Below, piece after piece: positions 18,521 to 29,401 of a stretch of DNA of 64,000 bases. The stretch is from Candidatus Xiphinematobacter sp. Idaho Grape (GTDB lineage: Bacteria > Verrucomicrobiota > Verrucomicrobiia > Chthoniobacterales > Xiphinematobacteraceae), in NCBI RefSeq assembly GCF_001318295.1, contig NZ_CP012665.1, positions 372,001-436,000 on the forward strand. Direction: 5' to 3'. Both the position numbers and the translations under genes were made by a program. Below the pieces are notes generated by a model. The model had not been told where the DNA came from and did no database searches. It was given only the letters and a program-made list of their open reading frames with translations. Position 1 is the stretch's first letter; each line of letters opens with the position of its first letter.

Positions 18521-20308
18521 ATGGAAGACATCCGGAACGTTGCGATTATTGCCCATGTCGATCACGGTAAGACCACTTTGATTGACCAGCTCCTTCTGCA
18601 ATCAGGTACCTTTCGTCCTAATCAGAAAATGGACAAACGGGTTATGGATTTTATGGAGATTGAAAGGGAGAAGGGGATCACAATTTGTTCCAAAAATGCT
18701 GCCCTTCGCTGGAAAAATTTCCTTATCAATATCGTGGATACTCCAGGCCATGCTGACTTCGGTGGAGAGGTAGAGCGTGTTATGCAAACAGTAGACGGTG
18801 TCCTTCTAGTAGTGGATGCCCACGATGGCCCACAGGCTCAGACAAGGTTCGTGCTTCGTAAGGCGCTTACCCACAACCTAAAGCCCATTGTCGTCATAAA
18901 CAAGGTTGACCGGGAAAATGCGCGTCCTCATAAGGTGTTAGATATGGTTTTCGAGTTGTTTTTGGAACTTGATGTAACTGACGAACAGCTGGATTTTCCT
19001 CACGTATATACGAGCGCCAAAATAGGATTTGCCAAAAGAGAATTAGACCACTCCTCCACTGATATGGGACCTCTCTTTGAGGCAATCGTTCGATATATCC
19101 CACCCCCTCATCCTTCAGCCAGAAGCTATTTCCAGTTCTTGGTTGCTAGTTTAGGTCACAGCGACTACCTAGGTAGGGTTGCTTACGGGCGTGTGGCTAG
19201 TGGTAAAATCCGTGTAGGGAAGCCCGTGTTTCGTCTTTGTCGGGATGGGCGCTGCCTACAAGGGAATGTCACTGCTCTCTTTGAATACAAAGGTCTGGAA
19301 AGAATGCAAATCCAGGAGGCTCTGGAGGGTCACATTGTAGGCCTTGCAGGTTTTGAAGATGTCCGTATTGGGGAAACTATTACTGAGTTAGAGGACGGCT
19401 GTGCTTTAGCTTTTGTAGATATTGACCCTCTTACCATCAGCATGCGAATCAGCGTTAACGATTCCCCTATGGCAGGTAGGGAAGGTAAATTTCTCACTGC
19501 CAGGCATATCCATGAGCGGCTCGTACGCGAAACTCGCGTAAATGTCTCCCTAAAAATGTTAGACACAGGGATGGCTGGACACTTTGAAATTCAGGCCAGA
19601 GGAGAGATGCAGGTTGCCGTGTTGGCTGAACAAATGCGTCGGGAGGGTTACGAGCTGATACTTTCAAGACCAGAAGCCGTCTACCAAAAGTCTGCGGACA
19701 ACCTACTCGAGCCATTTGAGACTGTCCATGTAGACATCCCCTTGGAAAGTCTTGGAGGTATTCTTAGATCTTTTTCTCGCCGGAAGGCCGAAGTTGTTAA
19801 AATGCAGCATCATCCCAATTCTGTTTGCATTGAAGCTGTACTCCCGACTCGGGGACTGATTGGCCTTAAAACAGAGCTCGTTTCCCTTACCAGAGGACGT
19901 GGCGTGATAACTCACCTTTTTAAGGAGTACAGCTCCCACAAGGGAGAGATCCCTATCCAAAGAAGCGGCGGGGCGCTCATCTCTATGGAAGCTGGGATCT
20001 CTACCGGCTACGCGCTTAGCAACATTCAAGAACGTGGAAGACTCTTTATTGGACCACAAGAGGACATTTACATTGGTATGATAGTAGGAGAGCACTCCAG
20101 ACCCGATGACATTACAGTCAACCCTTGTAAGGTAAAACACTTGACTAACATGCGAAGTCAAGGCGAAGGGAGAGGTCTCCGGCTTGATCCCCCAATAAAA
20201 ATGGACCTGGAACGGGCTCTCGAATTCATTGGTCCTGATGAATACGTGGAAGTAACCCCAAGATCTCTTCGCCTTCGTAAGAAATCCTTGGGTCTATCTC
20301 ATCCGTGA
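18521..20308 (+). CDS. typA: TypA/BipA, ribosome-associated translational GTPase
   Basis: The start at ATG 18521 ([20 protein letters not shown]) places the G1 P-loop at the usual distance; a longer frame to 18422 has no family support. The 595-residue protein shows [15 protein letters not shown] (G3), NKVDR (G4), EF-Tu-like domain II, EF-G-like domains and the TypA C-terminal domain with [17 protein letters not shown]. BipA assists 50S assembly, mainly under stress. It stands alone on the plus strand and converges with ispG. Confidence 0.96.
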   Translation: MEDIRNVAIIAHVDHGKTTLIDQLLLQSGTFRPNQKMDKRVMDFMEIEREKGITICSKNAALRWKNFLINIVDTPGHADFGGEVERVMQTVDGVLLVVDAHDGPQAQTRFVLRKALTHNLKPIVVINKVDRENARPHKVLDMVFELFLELDVTDEQLDFPHVYTSAKIGFAKRELDHSSTDMGPLFEAIVRYIPPPHPSARSYFQFLVASLGHSDYLGRVAYGRVASGKIRVGKPVFRLCRDGRCLQGNVTALFEYKGLERMQIQEALEGHIVGLAGFEDVRIGETITELEDGCALAFVDIDPLTISMRISVNDSPMAGREGKFLTARHIHERLVRETRVNVSLKMLDTGMAGHFEIQARGEMQVAVLAEQMRREGYELILSRPEAVYQKSADNLLEPFETVHVDIPLESLGGILRSFSRRKAEVVKMQHHPNSVCIEAVLPTRGLIGLKTELVSLTRGRGVITHLFKEYSSHKGEIPIQRSGGALISMEAGISTGYALSNIQERGRLFIGPQEDIYIGMIVGEHSRPDDITVNPCKVKHLTNMRSQGEGRGLRLDPPIKMDLERALEFIGPDEYVEVTPRSLRLRKKSLGLSHP

Positions 20309-20453
20309 TGAAGAGGGCGCGTTTTTCGTGTTGCTAGGTTGTGTCGTTTAACTCTTCTCTACGGTGTTTTCTTGTCTTGCACTTATCTTGCTCTTTCAAA
20401 AAAAGAGCTTCTCGCTCGAGATTACCCTCGCTCCAGTTCCTTGTTTTTTCCTA

Positions 20454-22202
20454 TTAAGAAGACGGTTCCACCCACTTACCATGTTTGCGAATTAAATCCA
20501 CGAGACAACTTACAGCCTCCTTCTCGGGGATGTTAAACTTAACTGGGGTCTTCCCAACGTAAAGGTTGACCTTACCAGGGGCACCACCTACATACCCGAA
20601 GTCTGCATCAGCCATTTCTCCGGGTCCGTTAACGATACACCCCATGATGGCAATCCGTACACCCTTAAGGTGTGAGGTTGCAGCCTTAACGTGCGATGTT
20701 ATCTGCTGGAGATTAAAAAGAGTGCGTCCGCAAGAAGGACAAGCTACATAGTCTGTCTTAAATACCCTTGCTCCGGATGCTTGAAGAATATTGTAGGCAA
20801 GCCGTACGGATTGTTCGGACTCTTGTTCTCCTTGAACAAGGATAGCATTGCCAATACCGTCACAAACCAGGGAACCTATATGTATAGATGCCTCCAAGAG
20901 GGAAGAGAGAGGATCACGCTTGACCAGAGCAGGAAAAAGTGTGTCCTTTAAAAGGATAGGATGATACGCCGGAATGCGTGCGGCAAGTAGACGAAAAGCC
21001 CTGATGGGAGATAGGTCGATGCCATCCGCAACGGTGACAAGTCTGGGGGCAGTTTCTTCACAAAGGGCCTCTATGGCACGCTGATCTCTTGGATCTACGC
21101 TCTTTATTATCCCGGAATTCCCAAGCACAATCTCTGGCTGGTATTCTCCCATCTGAGGGAGCCGTTCTCTAAGAACATTCCACTTCCCCTCACTGGTAAA
21201 AACTCGAATAGGCTCTTCTCCACCCACAGGAACGCCATGAACAAAGATACGGTGCGCGGCCCGCCTACAGTAAGAAAAGTAATCAAAGGATGGCGGAAAG
21301 TCTCCAAGAGAGGAGACCTCATCTTTCTTGGAAAGAAAAGGATTAACCAATGCTTTGGCAAAGTGGATCTCATGGACGCTATCCTCCGTCAGGGAAACAC
21401 GAACAGTATCTCCAATTCCATCGTAAAGGAGACTGCCAATGCCAATAGCACTTTTAATGCGCCCATCTTCTCCATCTCCAGCCTCTGTAACTCCTAAATG
21501 AAGGGGGTAATCCAGCCCCACTGCAGAAAGCCGTGTGACGAGGAGACGGTTGGCAGCGATCATCATTCTAGGACTGGACGCCTTCATAGAAAAGACAAAG
21601 TTGTGATAGCCAAGCCCCCGAGCAATGTTTGCAAACTCCATAGCACTCTCTACCATTCCAAGAGGAGTATCACCATAGCGGCTCATGATACGATCACTTA
21701 GTGATCCATGGTTAACGCCGATACGCATGGCAATCCCACGTGCTTTGCAGAATGCAACAAGAGGCTCAAACAGCTGCCCAACTCGCACCAACTCCATCCT
21801 ATACTCCTCGTTAGTGTATTCTCGAACAGAAAACTTCTTTGAATCTGCGTAGTTACCTGGATTAATGCGAACTTTTTCTACCCATTTAGCGGCCTCCAAG
21901 GCTGCTCCAGGTTTAAAGTGAATATCGGCTACTAGCGGGATGGTACATCCTCTAGTTAAGAGCTTGCTCTTAATTGATCTGAGGTTATGCGCCTCCCTGA
22001 CTGTAGGAGCTGTAATTCTCACTATCTGAGAACCAGCTGCAGCTAGTTCCATAGCTTCCCGCACAGAAGCCTCAGTATCCATGGTACCAGCCGTAATCAT
22101 AGACTGAATACAGAGAGGATACCCTCCCCCAATGGTCACTTGACCCACACTGACCTCTCGTGTGGGCCGTTTCTGGTAGTAGAAAGCGGGAAACGCCTTC
22201 AT
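20454..22202 (-). CDS. ispG: IspG, 4-hydroxy-3-methylbut-2-enyl diphosphate synthase, long form
   Basis: IspG is the [4Fe-4S] enzyme of the MEP isoprenoid pathway. The product is 582 residues against about 370 in E. coli, with an extra domain between the TIM barrel and the Fe-S domain, the architecture of Chlamydia, Verrucomicrobia and plant plastids. Cluster ligands are visible at Cys488 and Cys491 (CPSCGRTLF) and Cys522 (GCIVNGPGE). The barrel carries GGGYPLCIQSM, VADIHF and RINPGNY. It is the last gene of a minus-strand run after rseP, 27 bases upstream. Confidence 0.95.
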   Translation of the reverse strand: MKAFPAFYYQKRPTREVSVGQVTIGGGYPLCIQSMITAGTMDTEASVREAMELAAAGSQIVRITAPTVREAHNLRSIKSKLLTRGCTIPLVADIHFKPGAALEAAKWVEKVRINPGNYADSKKFSVREYTNEEYRMELVRVGQLFEPLVAFCKARGIAMRIGVNHGSLSDRIMSRYGDTPLGMVESAMEFANIARGLGYHNFVFSMKASSPRMMIAANRLLVTRLSAVGLDYPLHLGVTEAGDGEDGRIKSAIGIGSLLYDGIGDTVRVSLTEDSVHEIHFAKALVNPFLSKKDEVSSLGDFPPSFDYFSYCRRAAHRIFVHGVPVGGEEPIRVFTSEGKWNVLRERLPQMGEYQPEIVLGNSGIIKSVDPRDQRAIEALCEETAPRLVTVADGIDLSPIRAFRLLAARIPAYHPILLKDTLFPALVKRDPLSSLLEASIHIGSLVCDGIGNAILVQGEQESEQSVRLAYNILQASGARVFKTDYVACPSCGRTLFNLQQITSHVKAATSHLKGVRIAIMGCIVNGPGEMADADFGYVGGAPGKVNLYVGKTPVKFNIPEKEAVSCLVDLIRKHGKWVEPSS

Positions 22203-22229
22203 TGGTCTAGTAGGGGGAAGCGGGAAAAT

Positions 22230-23636
22230 TCATTTCTGAGAGGCATTGTGATTATGGACCTTCCATGGAAAGTCCTGAATATCGTAGAAAGTCAGGTAGA
22301 GCATAAACCCAATTAACAAGAGGGTAAATACAGCCTGCACCTTTTCCAGAGCACTTTTCTGAATAGGCCTGCGGCAGATCCCCTCAAACAAAGAAAGCAG
22401 AATATGCCCCCCATCCAGGGGGGGAATAGGAAGTAGATTGAGAATGGCTACGTTTACGTTAAGTGCCACACTGAACCATAGTGCCATCTTCCAACCCTCT
22501 GGGGCCACAAAACTCAGGTAGTACAGGTGCATAATACCGACAAATCCACTTAGATGTTGCATTTTAATTTCCGATTTTTTGGAAGTAATTGCTACTATAG
22601 TCTCCCAGATGGTTTGTGCCCCTGCAATCACTTGGTCAATAGGGGTGGGGTGGGATGTGTTCATCCTACCTCGGTTATCCCAAAGAATTCCAAGATATGG
22701 TGACTTTCTTCCTTGAAGTATACATGGGATAATGGCTATCCGAAGGGTGTGTTCGGAGCGCTGGACTGTTAATTCTATCGGTTGTATGCCGTGGCCCTTT
22801 ATAATCTCGGTAAGTTCCATAACACTGTAGACCGTCCGGTTGTCAGCGGCTACGATGGCGTCTCTTTTCCGTAAGCCTGCTAGCCAAGCAGGACTGTTCT
22901 CGAAAATATTGGCAATGATGGGAAGCTGAGCAGGGGCAATCCCGATCTGACGGAGAGCCTTTCTCTCCAGGCTATTTGTTCGAGGAACTATAGGCGTAAC
23001 TTCAAGAGAAATCCGCTCTCCACCACGGTCTAAAGAAATTTGAACAGCAGGCTTTTCGCTCCTCGCTACGTTCCACACTATGGTGTCACTAACTTGCCCT
23101 GCGCCAGCAAAACGGCTGACAGGGTGTCCATCCACAGCGAGAATTTTGTCCCCTACGCGGATGCCCGCGCTGGCGGCTGGTCCACCAGGATCCACATAAC
23201 CTATAACCGTCGTAGTCTCAGGTTCACTTACTGGCCTCCCTAATATCCAAACTAAAACTGCAAAGACAAGCGCCAATAGTAGACTGAAAAGAGGGCCAGA
23301 GAGCGCGACAAGGATTTTTCCCCATGGAGAAACTATTGGAAGAAAGTTACCTGGCTTTTCTCTGGTCGACTCCACGGAAGCCATTTGTGGAATGGAGACA
23401 AACCCGCCTGCAGGTATACAACCCACCCTATATTCCACACCAGCAATGGTCTTTTTCCATAAGGCAGGACCAAACCAGATAGAAAATTTATCTACTTTTA
23501 ACCCACATTGCCAGGCAGCAAAAAAGTGTCCCAGCTCATGGACGATGATGATAAAGTTGAAGATCAGTACAACTTCTAGAAGAATGAGGGCGGTCTTTCC
23601 AGCCTCAAAGACCATCTCCATGTTAGCCATCTTCAT
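22230..23636 (-). CDS. rseP: RseP-like site-2 intramembrane zinc metalloprotease
   Basis: This S2P-family protease cleaves membrane-anchored anti-sigma factors or leftover signal peptides within the membrane. The 468-residue protein has the zinc motif HELGH at residues 33-37 in the first span, two PDZ-like domains (GGPAASAGIRVGDKILAVDG and NSPAWLAGLRKRDAIVAADN) and the second zinc-site motif NLLPIPPLDGGHI near the C-terminus. Its neighbour ispG downstream matches the isoprenoid/envelope clustering often seen for this gene. The substrate here is unknown. Confidence 0.93.
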   Translation of the reverse strand: MKMANMEMVFEAGKTALILLEVVLIFNFIIIVHELGHFFAAWQCGLKVDKFSIWFGPALWKKTIAGVEYRVGCIPAGGFVSIPQMASVESTREKPGNFLPIVSPWGKILVALSGPLFSLLLALVFAVLVWILGRPVSEPETTTVIGYVDPGGPAASAGIRVGDKILAVDGHPVSRFAGAGQVSDTIVWNVARSEKPAVQISLDRGGERISLEVTPIVPRTNSLERKALRQIGIAPAQLPIIANIFENSPAWLAGLRKRDAIVAADNRTVYSVMELTEIIKGHGIQPIELTVQRSEHTLRIAIIPCILQGRKSPYLGILWDNRGRMNTSHPTPIDQVIAGAQTIWETIVAITSKKSEIKMQHLSGFVGIMHLYYLSFVAPEGWKMALWFSVALNVNVAILNLLPIPPLDGGHILLSLFEGICRRPIQKSALEKVQAVFTLLLIGFMLYLTFYDIQDFPWKVHNHNASQK

Positions 23637-23688
23637 GGGAACGCATCAGATTCATCCAACACCAAAACGAGATGGAAAGTAGCTAATT

Positions 23689-24765
23689 TTAGGGCACCAG
23701 GAGCAGTCTGGCAGGATTCTCCACACAGTCCTTAATGTGGACCAAAAAAGTTGCTGCTTCCTTCCCGTCAATTATACGGTGGTCGTAGCTGAGAGCAAGA
23801 TACATCATGGGACGAATCACTATCTGCCCTTGCATAACAGCCGTCCGCTCTTGAATCTTGTGCATCCCTAGAATACCACTTTGAGGAGGATTAAGGATCG
23901 GAGTGCTTAACAGGGAACCATACACTCCTCCGTTGGAAATGGTAAATATGCCGTCCTGTAAATCTTCAAGGGCCACTTTACCTGATCGCGCCTTCATCGC
24001 AAAACTTAACAGCTCCCGCTCAAGATCTGCAAAGGACCTTTGCTCACAGTCACGTAATACAGGGACAATTAGTCCGCGTTCAGTACCTACAGCGACGCCA
24101 ATATTGTAAAAGTGGTTTTGGATAAGTTCGTCGCCTTCTATGCGAGAATTAACAATAGGTACTGCTCGTAGTGCACTTACTGCAGCTTTAATAAAAAAAG
24201 ACATAAAACCTAGCTTCACCTTATGTTGCTTTTGAAATTCTCCTTGGAGGTGCTTGCGAATCCTGATAACCGCGCTCATGTCACACTCATTGAATGTAGT
24301 TAGAATAGCTGCAGATTGCTGTGAAGATACCAATTGGGCTGCGATTTTCTTGCGGAGTGGAGAAAGGCGTTTACGTGTAATTCGGGAATCCTCCTTTATC
24401 TCCACCTCTTTTGGAGGAAAACCATCCTCCTTCTTCTTTTCCCTCTCCTCCTCAGAACTGGCAAATGAGGCAGCCATAGGTGCCTTCTTAGGCTCTGCAA
24501 GGGAAGGGGAAGCAGGCACCATCCTAGCAGAGACAACCTCAATGGTTGCAACTACCTGGCCAATTCGCACTTCATCTCCTTCACTTACTAGTGTGCTTAC
24601 CACTCCAGATTCAGGTGCATTTACCTCGGTGGAAATCTTATCTGTTTCTAGAGAAAAAAGTGCCTCTCCTGCATGAGCCTGTTCCCCATTCTTCTTGTGC
24701 CAAACAGACAGAACGCCACTAGAAATCGATTCTCCAACTTCCGGAACTTGAACTTCAATACGCAC
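23689..24765 (-). CDS. sucB: 2-oxoglutarate dehydrogenase E2 (dihydrolipoyl succinyltransferase), without the subunit-binding domain
   Basis: The 358-residue protein starts at GTG 24765 with a lipoyl domain (lipoylated Lys in ETDKISTEV) and ends with a complete E2 catalytic domain: [45 protein letters not shown] and the active-site [11 protein letters not shown]. Family members of about 400 residues have a 35-residue peripheral subunit-binding domain between these, recognised by SPAVRR and GxGGRxT. Here residues 80-130 are only a charged Ala/Glu/Lys linker leading straight into [15 protein letters not shown]. It follows sucA after 21 bases, so both are cotranscribed. Confidence 0.93.
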   Translation of the reverse strand: MRIEVQVPEVGESISSGVLSVWHKKNGEQAHAGEALFSLETDKISTEVNAPESGVVSTLVSEGDEVRIGQVVATIEVVSARMVPASPSLAEPKKAPMAASFASSEEEREKKKEDGFPPKEVEIKEDSRITRKRLSPLRKKIAAQLVSSQQSAAILTTFNECDMSAVIRIRKHLQGEFQKQHKVKLGFMSFFIKAAVSALRAVPIVNSRIEGDELIQNHFYNIGVAVGTERGLIVPVLRDCEQRSFADLERELLSFAMKARSGKVALEDLQDGIFTISNGGVYGSLLSTPILNPPQSGILGMHKIQERTAVMQGQIVIRPMMYLALSYDHRIIDGKEAATFLVHIKDCVENPARLLLVP

Positions 24766-24786
24766 AGAACTATGAACTTTAAAAGT

Positions 24787-27570
24787 TTAAAACCCAAACG
24801 CTGCCTTAACTAGTTCAGCCTGCTGCTTTTTATGGGTGAAACTAAACCCAGTAGCTGGACTTGCGCTGGCTGGCCGGCCGACATAGGAAATTTCACAGCC
24901 AAGCAACCTCCGAAGCTGTGGATAGATAAACGTCCACGCTCCCATGTTACTGGGTTCTTCCTGACACCAGATAACTTGCGCGGTAGAGGGATAACGTTGA
25001 AAAACCCTGACGACCTCCTCTTCATCCAGAGGATACAATTGTTCGACCCGAATAAGCACGACCAGCTCTCCTAGTTGGTGGGTCGCTCGGTATTGGAGTA
25101 GATCGTAGTAAACTTTTCCAGAACAAAAAACTACCCGCTGAATCTTCTCCGGTTGTTTGTGATCAAGGGGGTTACTTAGGATTTCGAAAAAGCGGGAATT
25201 AGTAAAATCTTGGGCTTTTGAGACGGATTGTTCATGACGTAAAAGGCTTTTAGGTGTCATAACGATCAGGGGTTTGCGATACTTCCCGTGGATCTGACGG
25301 CGCAAAACATGAAAGTACTGTGCCGGCGTACTTGGGTTACAAACCTGCATGTTTTCTTCTGCGCAGAGCTGTAGATAGCGTTCCAGCCTGGAGCTAGAGT
25401 GTTCCGGACCTTGGCCCTCGTAGCCATGGGGAAGTAACATTACGATGGAGCTCTGCCTATGCCATTTGGCCTCAGAAGAAGAGATAAATTGATCGATGAT
25501 AATCTGTGCACCATTAGCAAAATCTCCGAATTGGGCCTCCCAAAGACATAGTGCGGAAGGGCACTCCATAGAGTATCCGTAGTCAAACCCCAACACAGCA
25601 TATTCAGAGAGTGGGCTGTTATAGACGCAAAATTCGGCCTGAGAGGATGAGAGATGGTTTAGGGGAATGTAGCGCTCACAAGTTATCTCATCGTGGAGGA
25701 TACTATGGCGGTGACTAAAAGTACCTCGTTGGCTATCCTGACCTGAGAGTCTTACGGGTATCTTTTCCAACAGGAGTGAGCCAAAAGCAAGAGCCTCCGC
25801 AATCCCCCAATCATAGGGACCTCTGGCTTGCCAGATCTGCCGTCTGCGTTCCAGTAGCATGCGGCGGACCTTTGGCAGGACACGAAAATCCTCTGGGACA
25901 GTAGTTAGCGCCTGCATAATCTCGTCCAGCATCGCGGATCTAATAGCGGTCTGAACAGGTCTATGGGAGTAAGAAGAAGGCTGAATAGCGGCTGCAGCAG
26001 CAGGCCCATTATTAATCCCAGATTTTTCACTAGTGGCACGGCGGTCATCAGCCTTCAGCCTAGACTGGGTCAAGGCTGCTTCCAGCCTCTCTATCTCCTT
26101 GTCCTTCCAAATGACGGCTTGTCTGCTTTCAATAATTCCCAACTCTTCGGTCTTTTTCAGGAAAGTGTCACTTAGGAGGGGATGACCTTTAATCTTCTTA
26201 TAAAGACTAGGCTGAGTAAAAGTAGGTTCGTCTGCTTCGTTATGACCGTGACGACGGAAGCAGATGATGTCAATCACTACGTCTTTCCCAAAATTTTGCC
26301 GGAACTCTAAAGCAGTCCTTGTGATCGTATGGACTGCCAACGGATCATCCCCGTTGACATGAAAGATAGGGGCCTCGACCATTTTAGCTACATCTGTGCA
26401 GTATCTACTGGAACGAGCATCGGACGGAACTGTCGTAAAGCCGATTTGGTTATTTATGATAATGTGAACCGTCCCCTCTGTTTGGTAACCAGGTAACTGG
26501 GAAAGATTAAACGTCTCTGCCACCACTCCCTGAGCTGCAAACGCTGCATCTCCGTGGATTAAAATAGCAAGAACTCCCTTCCCATCCTGATTATCACCCG
26601 AGATATTCTGGAGGGCTCGCGTTCTACCTTGCACAATAGGGCTCACTGCTTCTAAATGGCTCGGGTTTGCGGCAAGATGGATCTGCACTTCGTGGCCTGT
26701 TTGACCTTTCCAGATCGTATGGTATCCGAGGTGATACTTAACATCACCACCGCTCCCCTCGGTTTTCGGCAGTACATTGTGATCGAATTCGTTGAAGATT
26801 GCCTCCAACGGCTTGTGGAGAAGATTGGCTAAAACATTCAAGCGTCCACGATGAGTCATTCCAAGAACAACTTGCCTGATGTCACGCTCCTCACATCCAT
26901 CTATGAGAGTCTGTAAGCTAACAAGGAGGGACTCAGCACCTTCCAAAGAAAAGCGTTTGTGTCCGACATAATTGGCGTGTAGGAAGTGCTCGAAAGTCTC
27001 CGCTTTGTAGAGAGTACGCAAAATACTGCCGCAGTGCGAAGCAACTGCGGCTTCTTCTTTTCCCTGTTCTGATTCCAGACGTTCCGATACCCAATTTCTC
27101 CGACACGCATCCTGAATATGCATAAATTCCGCGCCGAGGGAAGAACAGTAAATGCGTTCAAGTACTAGGATCAGTTCGCGGAGCTTAAATTTCTTATCTG
27201 CACGGAATAAATGAGAAGAAACTTCCCTCTCTAGATCAGACGCTTTAAAGCCGAGGCTCTCAAGAGCAAAAGCAGCCTGAGCTTGCTGCGGTGGAGGTTC
27301 AGAAAAGGGGTCAAGTTTTGCAATAGAATGCCCCAGCACGCGGTACATATGGATTATCCCGTCCACTTTGGTTTGCAACACCCTCTGTTCGTCGATGCCA
27401 GGTGGTGATGTGGGAGCTCCATTTTTTGCCGACTGGGTAGTACCAAGCTCAAAACCCTCAAAAAAAGCGGCCCAATCAGAGCCTACTGAGCAAGGGCTCC
27501 GCTGCCATTTCTGGTAATTTTCGTCCAATAAAGCCTCGTTCCAACGAGCCGTAAAAGAACAACTATTCAT
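24787..27570 (-). CDS. sucA: 2-oxoglutarate dehydrogenase E1
   Basis: The thiamine-diphosphate E1 component decarboxylates 2-oxoglutarate and passes succinyl to E2. The 927-residue product has the E1o layout: a short N-terminal E2-binding segment (WAAFFEGFELG), VVLGMTHRGRLNVLAN, the ThDP/Mg motif GDAAFAAQGVVAETFNLS with NNQIGFTT, CFRRHGHNEADEP, and a C-terminal transketolase-like domain ending with GRPASASPATGF. It is the upstream gene of a sucA-sucB pair. The E3 component is not in the window. Confidence 0.96.
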   Translation of the reverse strand: MNSCSFTARWNEALLDENYQKWQRSPCSVGSDWAAFFEGFELGTTQSAKNGAPTSPPGIDEQRVLQTKVDGIIHMYRVLGHSIAKLDPFSEPPPQQAQAAFALESLGFKASDLEREVSSHLFRADKKFKLRELILVLERIYCSSLGAEFMHIQDACRRNWVSERLESEQGKEEAAVASHCGSILRTLYKAETFEHFLHANYVGHKRFSLEGAESLLVSLQTLIDGCEERDIRQVVLGMTHRGRLNVLANLLHKPLEAIFNEFDHNVLPKTEGSGGDVKYHLGYHTIWKGQTGHEVQIHLAANPSHLEAVSPIVQGRTRALQNISGDNQDGKGVLAILIHGDAAFAAQGVVAETFNLSQLPGYQTEGTVHIIINNQIGFTTVPSDARSSRYCTDVAKMVEAPIFHVNGDDPLAVHTITRTALEFRQNFGKDVVIDIICFRRHGHNEADEPTFTQPSLYKKIKGHPLLSDTFLKKTEELGIIESRQAVIWKDKEIERLEAALTQSRLKADDRRATSEKSGINNGPAAAAAIQPSSYSHRPVQTAIRSAMLDEIMQALTTVPEDFRVLPKVRRMLLERRRQIWQARGPYDWGIAEALAFGSLLLEKIPVRLSGQDSQRGTFSHRHSILHDEITCERYIPLNHLSSSQAEFCVYNSPLSEYAVLGFDYGYSMECPSALCLWEAQFGDFANGAQIIIDQFISSSEAKWHRQSSIVMLLPHGYEGQGPEHSSSRLERYLQLCAEENMQVCNPSTPAQYFHVLRRQIHGKYRKPLIVMTPKSLLRHEQSVSKAQDFTNSRFFEILSNPLDHKQPEKIQRVVFCSGKVYYDLLQYRATHQLGELVVLIRVEQLYPLDEEEVVRVFQRYPSTAQVIWCQEEPSNMGAWTFIYPQLRRLLGCEISYVGRPASASPATGFSFTHKKQQAELVKAAFGF

Positions 27571-27752
27571 GGAAGATGTGGGGGCAGAATTGAAATTTGT
27601 ACAAGCTCCACCAACCCCTCATAAACAACGGGGTAACCCTTAGTACGCCTTGTAAGCAGCCGTTGCAATGTCATTTGTCTCCCCCATTGGGATTTTCTTT
27701 CGATTCTCGGAAAATAATTGTCTATCTACCTTCTCCCTTTGTGGAACATGAT

Positions 27753-29234
27753 CTAAGGAAGGAGCACGAAAAAGGCTCCAACAATGAGGGTAGGGGCTAT
27801 CGCTGCTGCAAAAAGATAGACAGGATGTATACCTTCTTCCCCAAAGAATTTTTGAAGGAGATTTTGACCGGCGGGATTAGGGGCATTAGCAATAACAGTT
27901 AATCCTCCTCCAGCTACTGCCCCAGCAACCACGGAAAACTTTAGGCAGTTATCTAGGTTGGGCACCAGTGAAGCCAGGTAGGTGATGGCTGCATTATCAT
28001 TAAAAGCAGTAAGCACAGTAGAGCCGACCATTAGTGGCCAATAACCCAATCCCCGTAGAACGGACTCTAACCACCATTGCTGAAAATCACCGTGAATTAC
28101 AAGGGCTATCAGAAAGAAGCCCACCAACAGAGGTCCTCGGAAAGGAATTGCTCTCTGGTACTTAGAGGTGAAAAAGACAAATACTAAGAAAAGAAATAAG
28201 CTAAGTACTACCACAGTTGGATGATGTGCTGTAAAAACCACCCAAGCGATCATTGTCATGTGGAATGCTGTGACCCAGATAGGGATATGGGTAAGGCGCC
28301 GCTCCTTTTCTTTGATTGGAGAGGGGAGAGCAAGCAATTGTCGTCGAAAAATTAGGAAGAAAAGCGTGTTGGAAATTAAAATGCTCAGCACTGCTTTCCA
28401 CCCAAACGAATAAAACATATGGCCCATCCCCCATCCCCATTTTGAGGCCACCATAACCACTGGTGGGGCTGCAAAGTGGGTTAATGTACCTCCCACAGAA
28501 ATATTCACGAATAGAAGACCAAGCGTAGCGTATCGTAAGTGGAAGGAAGGTTGGAGGCAAAAAAATCTCTCTGCCAACATCAGCGCACAGATCGTCATGG
28601 CAGCAGGCTCAGTAATGAAAGAGCCCAACAAGGGGCCAAGAGTAAGGATGGATAACCACCAAGCGGCTACTGATCCGCCTCCTAGTGAGGCTACGGTAGA
28701 CAGACATTTTTCTGTAAGGTACAGGATGGGGCTGGATGCCGCCATCATCATAATGACTACGACAAAAACTGGTTCTGCGAAACGAACTCCGCTTAGATAG
28801 GTAAAAAGTGTGGGACATCCCTTTGCTAGAGCAATGGCAGCTATGAGAGGCAATAGCCAAATACCGAAAATGACTTCTACCTCACCTAGGAAGTGGAATA
28901 CAATACTGCGGAGGCGCAGTGAGTTGCGTTCTCTCTTTGCACCGTCCACCTGTTTCAAACGACACATTTCTTCCCAGTAACGACGTGACACGAGCATAAG
29001 CCGTGGCGCTGCAAAGGTATGAAGGACTGCTAGAAGGAAAGTCAGCGTAAGGAGACCATTAAGCGGATCAGACCAAAGGCGCTGCCAGAGTTGCACCCCT
29101 AGTGCAAGCTTTGTATCAGAGTAACTAGAGAGGGGAAGCGGGAAGACCGCCGGTGGTTCTTGCACTGCAGCGCAGGGCAAGCAGTTGCCTACTATGAAAC
29201 ACTCCACCACAAGAAAACCGAGCAAGATACGCAT
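27753..29234 (-). CDS. putative Na+/H+ antiporter (NhaD/ArsB superfamily, Chlamydia/Verrucomicrobia type)
   Basis: The 493-residue protein has a cleavable-looking N-terminus and about twelve membrane spans. GGSVAAWWLSILTLGPLLG and FITEPAAMTI are typical of the putative Na+/H+ antiporter family of the ion-transporter superfamily, and TAFNDNAAITYLAS near the C-terminus supplies the charged and Asn residues found in the second half of these carriers. The likely role is sodium or pH homeostasis, but substrate is not provable from sequence. It precedes sucA by 182 bases on the same strand, so cotranscription is possible but not evident. Confidence 0.8.
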   Translation of the reverse strand: MRILLGFLVVECFIVGNCLPCAAVQEPPAVFPLPLSSYSDTKLALGVQLWQRLWSDPLNGLLTLTFLLAVLHTFAAPRLMLVSRRYWEEMCRLKQVDGAKRERNSLRLRSIVFHFLGEVEVIFGIWLLPLIAAIALAKGCPTLFTYLSGVRFAEPVFVVVIMMMAASSPILYLTEKCLSTVASLGGGSVAAWWLSILTLGPLLGSFITEPAAMTICALMLAERFFCLQPSFHLRYATLGLLFVNISVGGTLTHFAAPPVVMVASKWGWGMGHMFYSFGWKAVLSILISNTLFFLIFRRQLLALPSPIKEKERRLTHIPIWVTAFHMTMIAWVVFTAHHPTVVVLSLFLFLVFVFFTSKYQRAIPFRGPLLVGFFLIALVIHGDFQQWWLESVLRGLGYWPLMVGSTVLTAFNDNAAITYLASLVPNLDNCLKFSVVAGAVAGGGLTVIANAPNPAGQNLLQKFFGEEGIHPVYLFAAAIAPTLIVGAFFVLLP

Positions 29235-29401
29235 GGGAAATGACAGAAAACCCTATCTACCCTCCCTGCGTCAATAGTAGGTCTCTTCCTAGAAAAGATA
29301 TGAGCAATACCTCCTCCCCGAGAACCATTAGGATTTTAAGATTGCGAGAACTTTAAGATTGCAGCTACCGTGCCAAATTGTGTCAGACTTACGTGCGAAT
29401 T

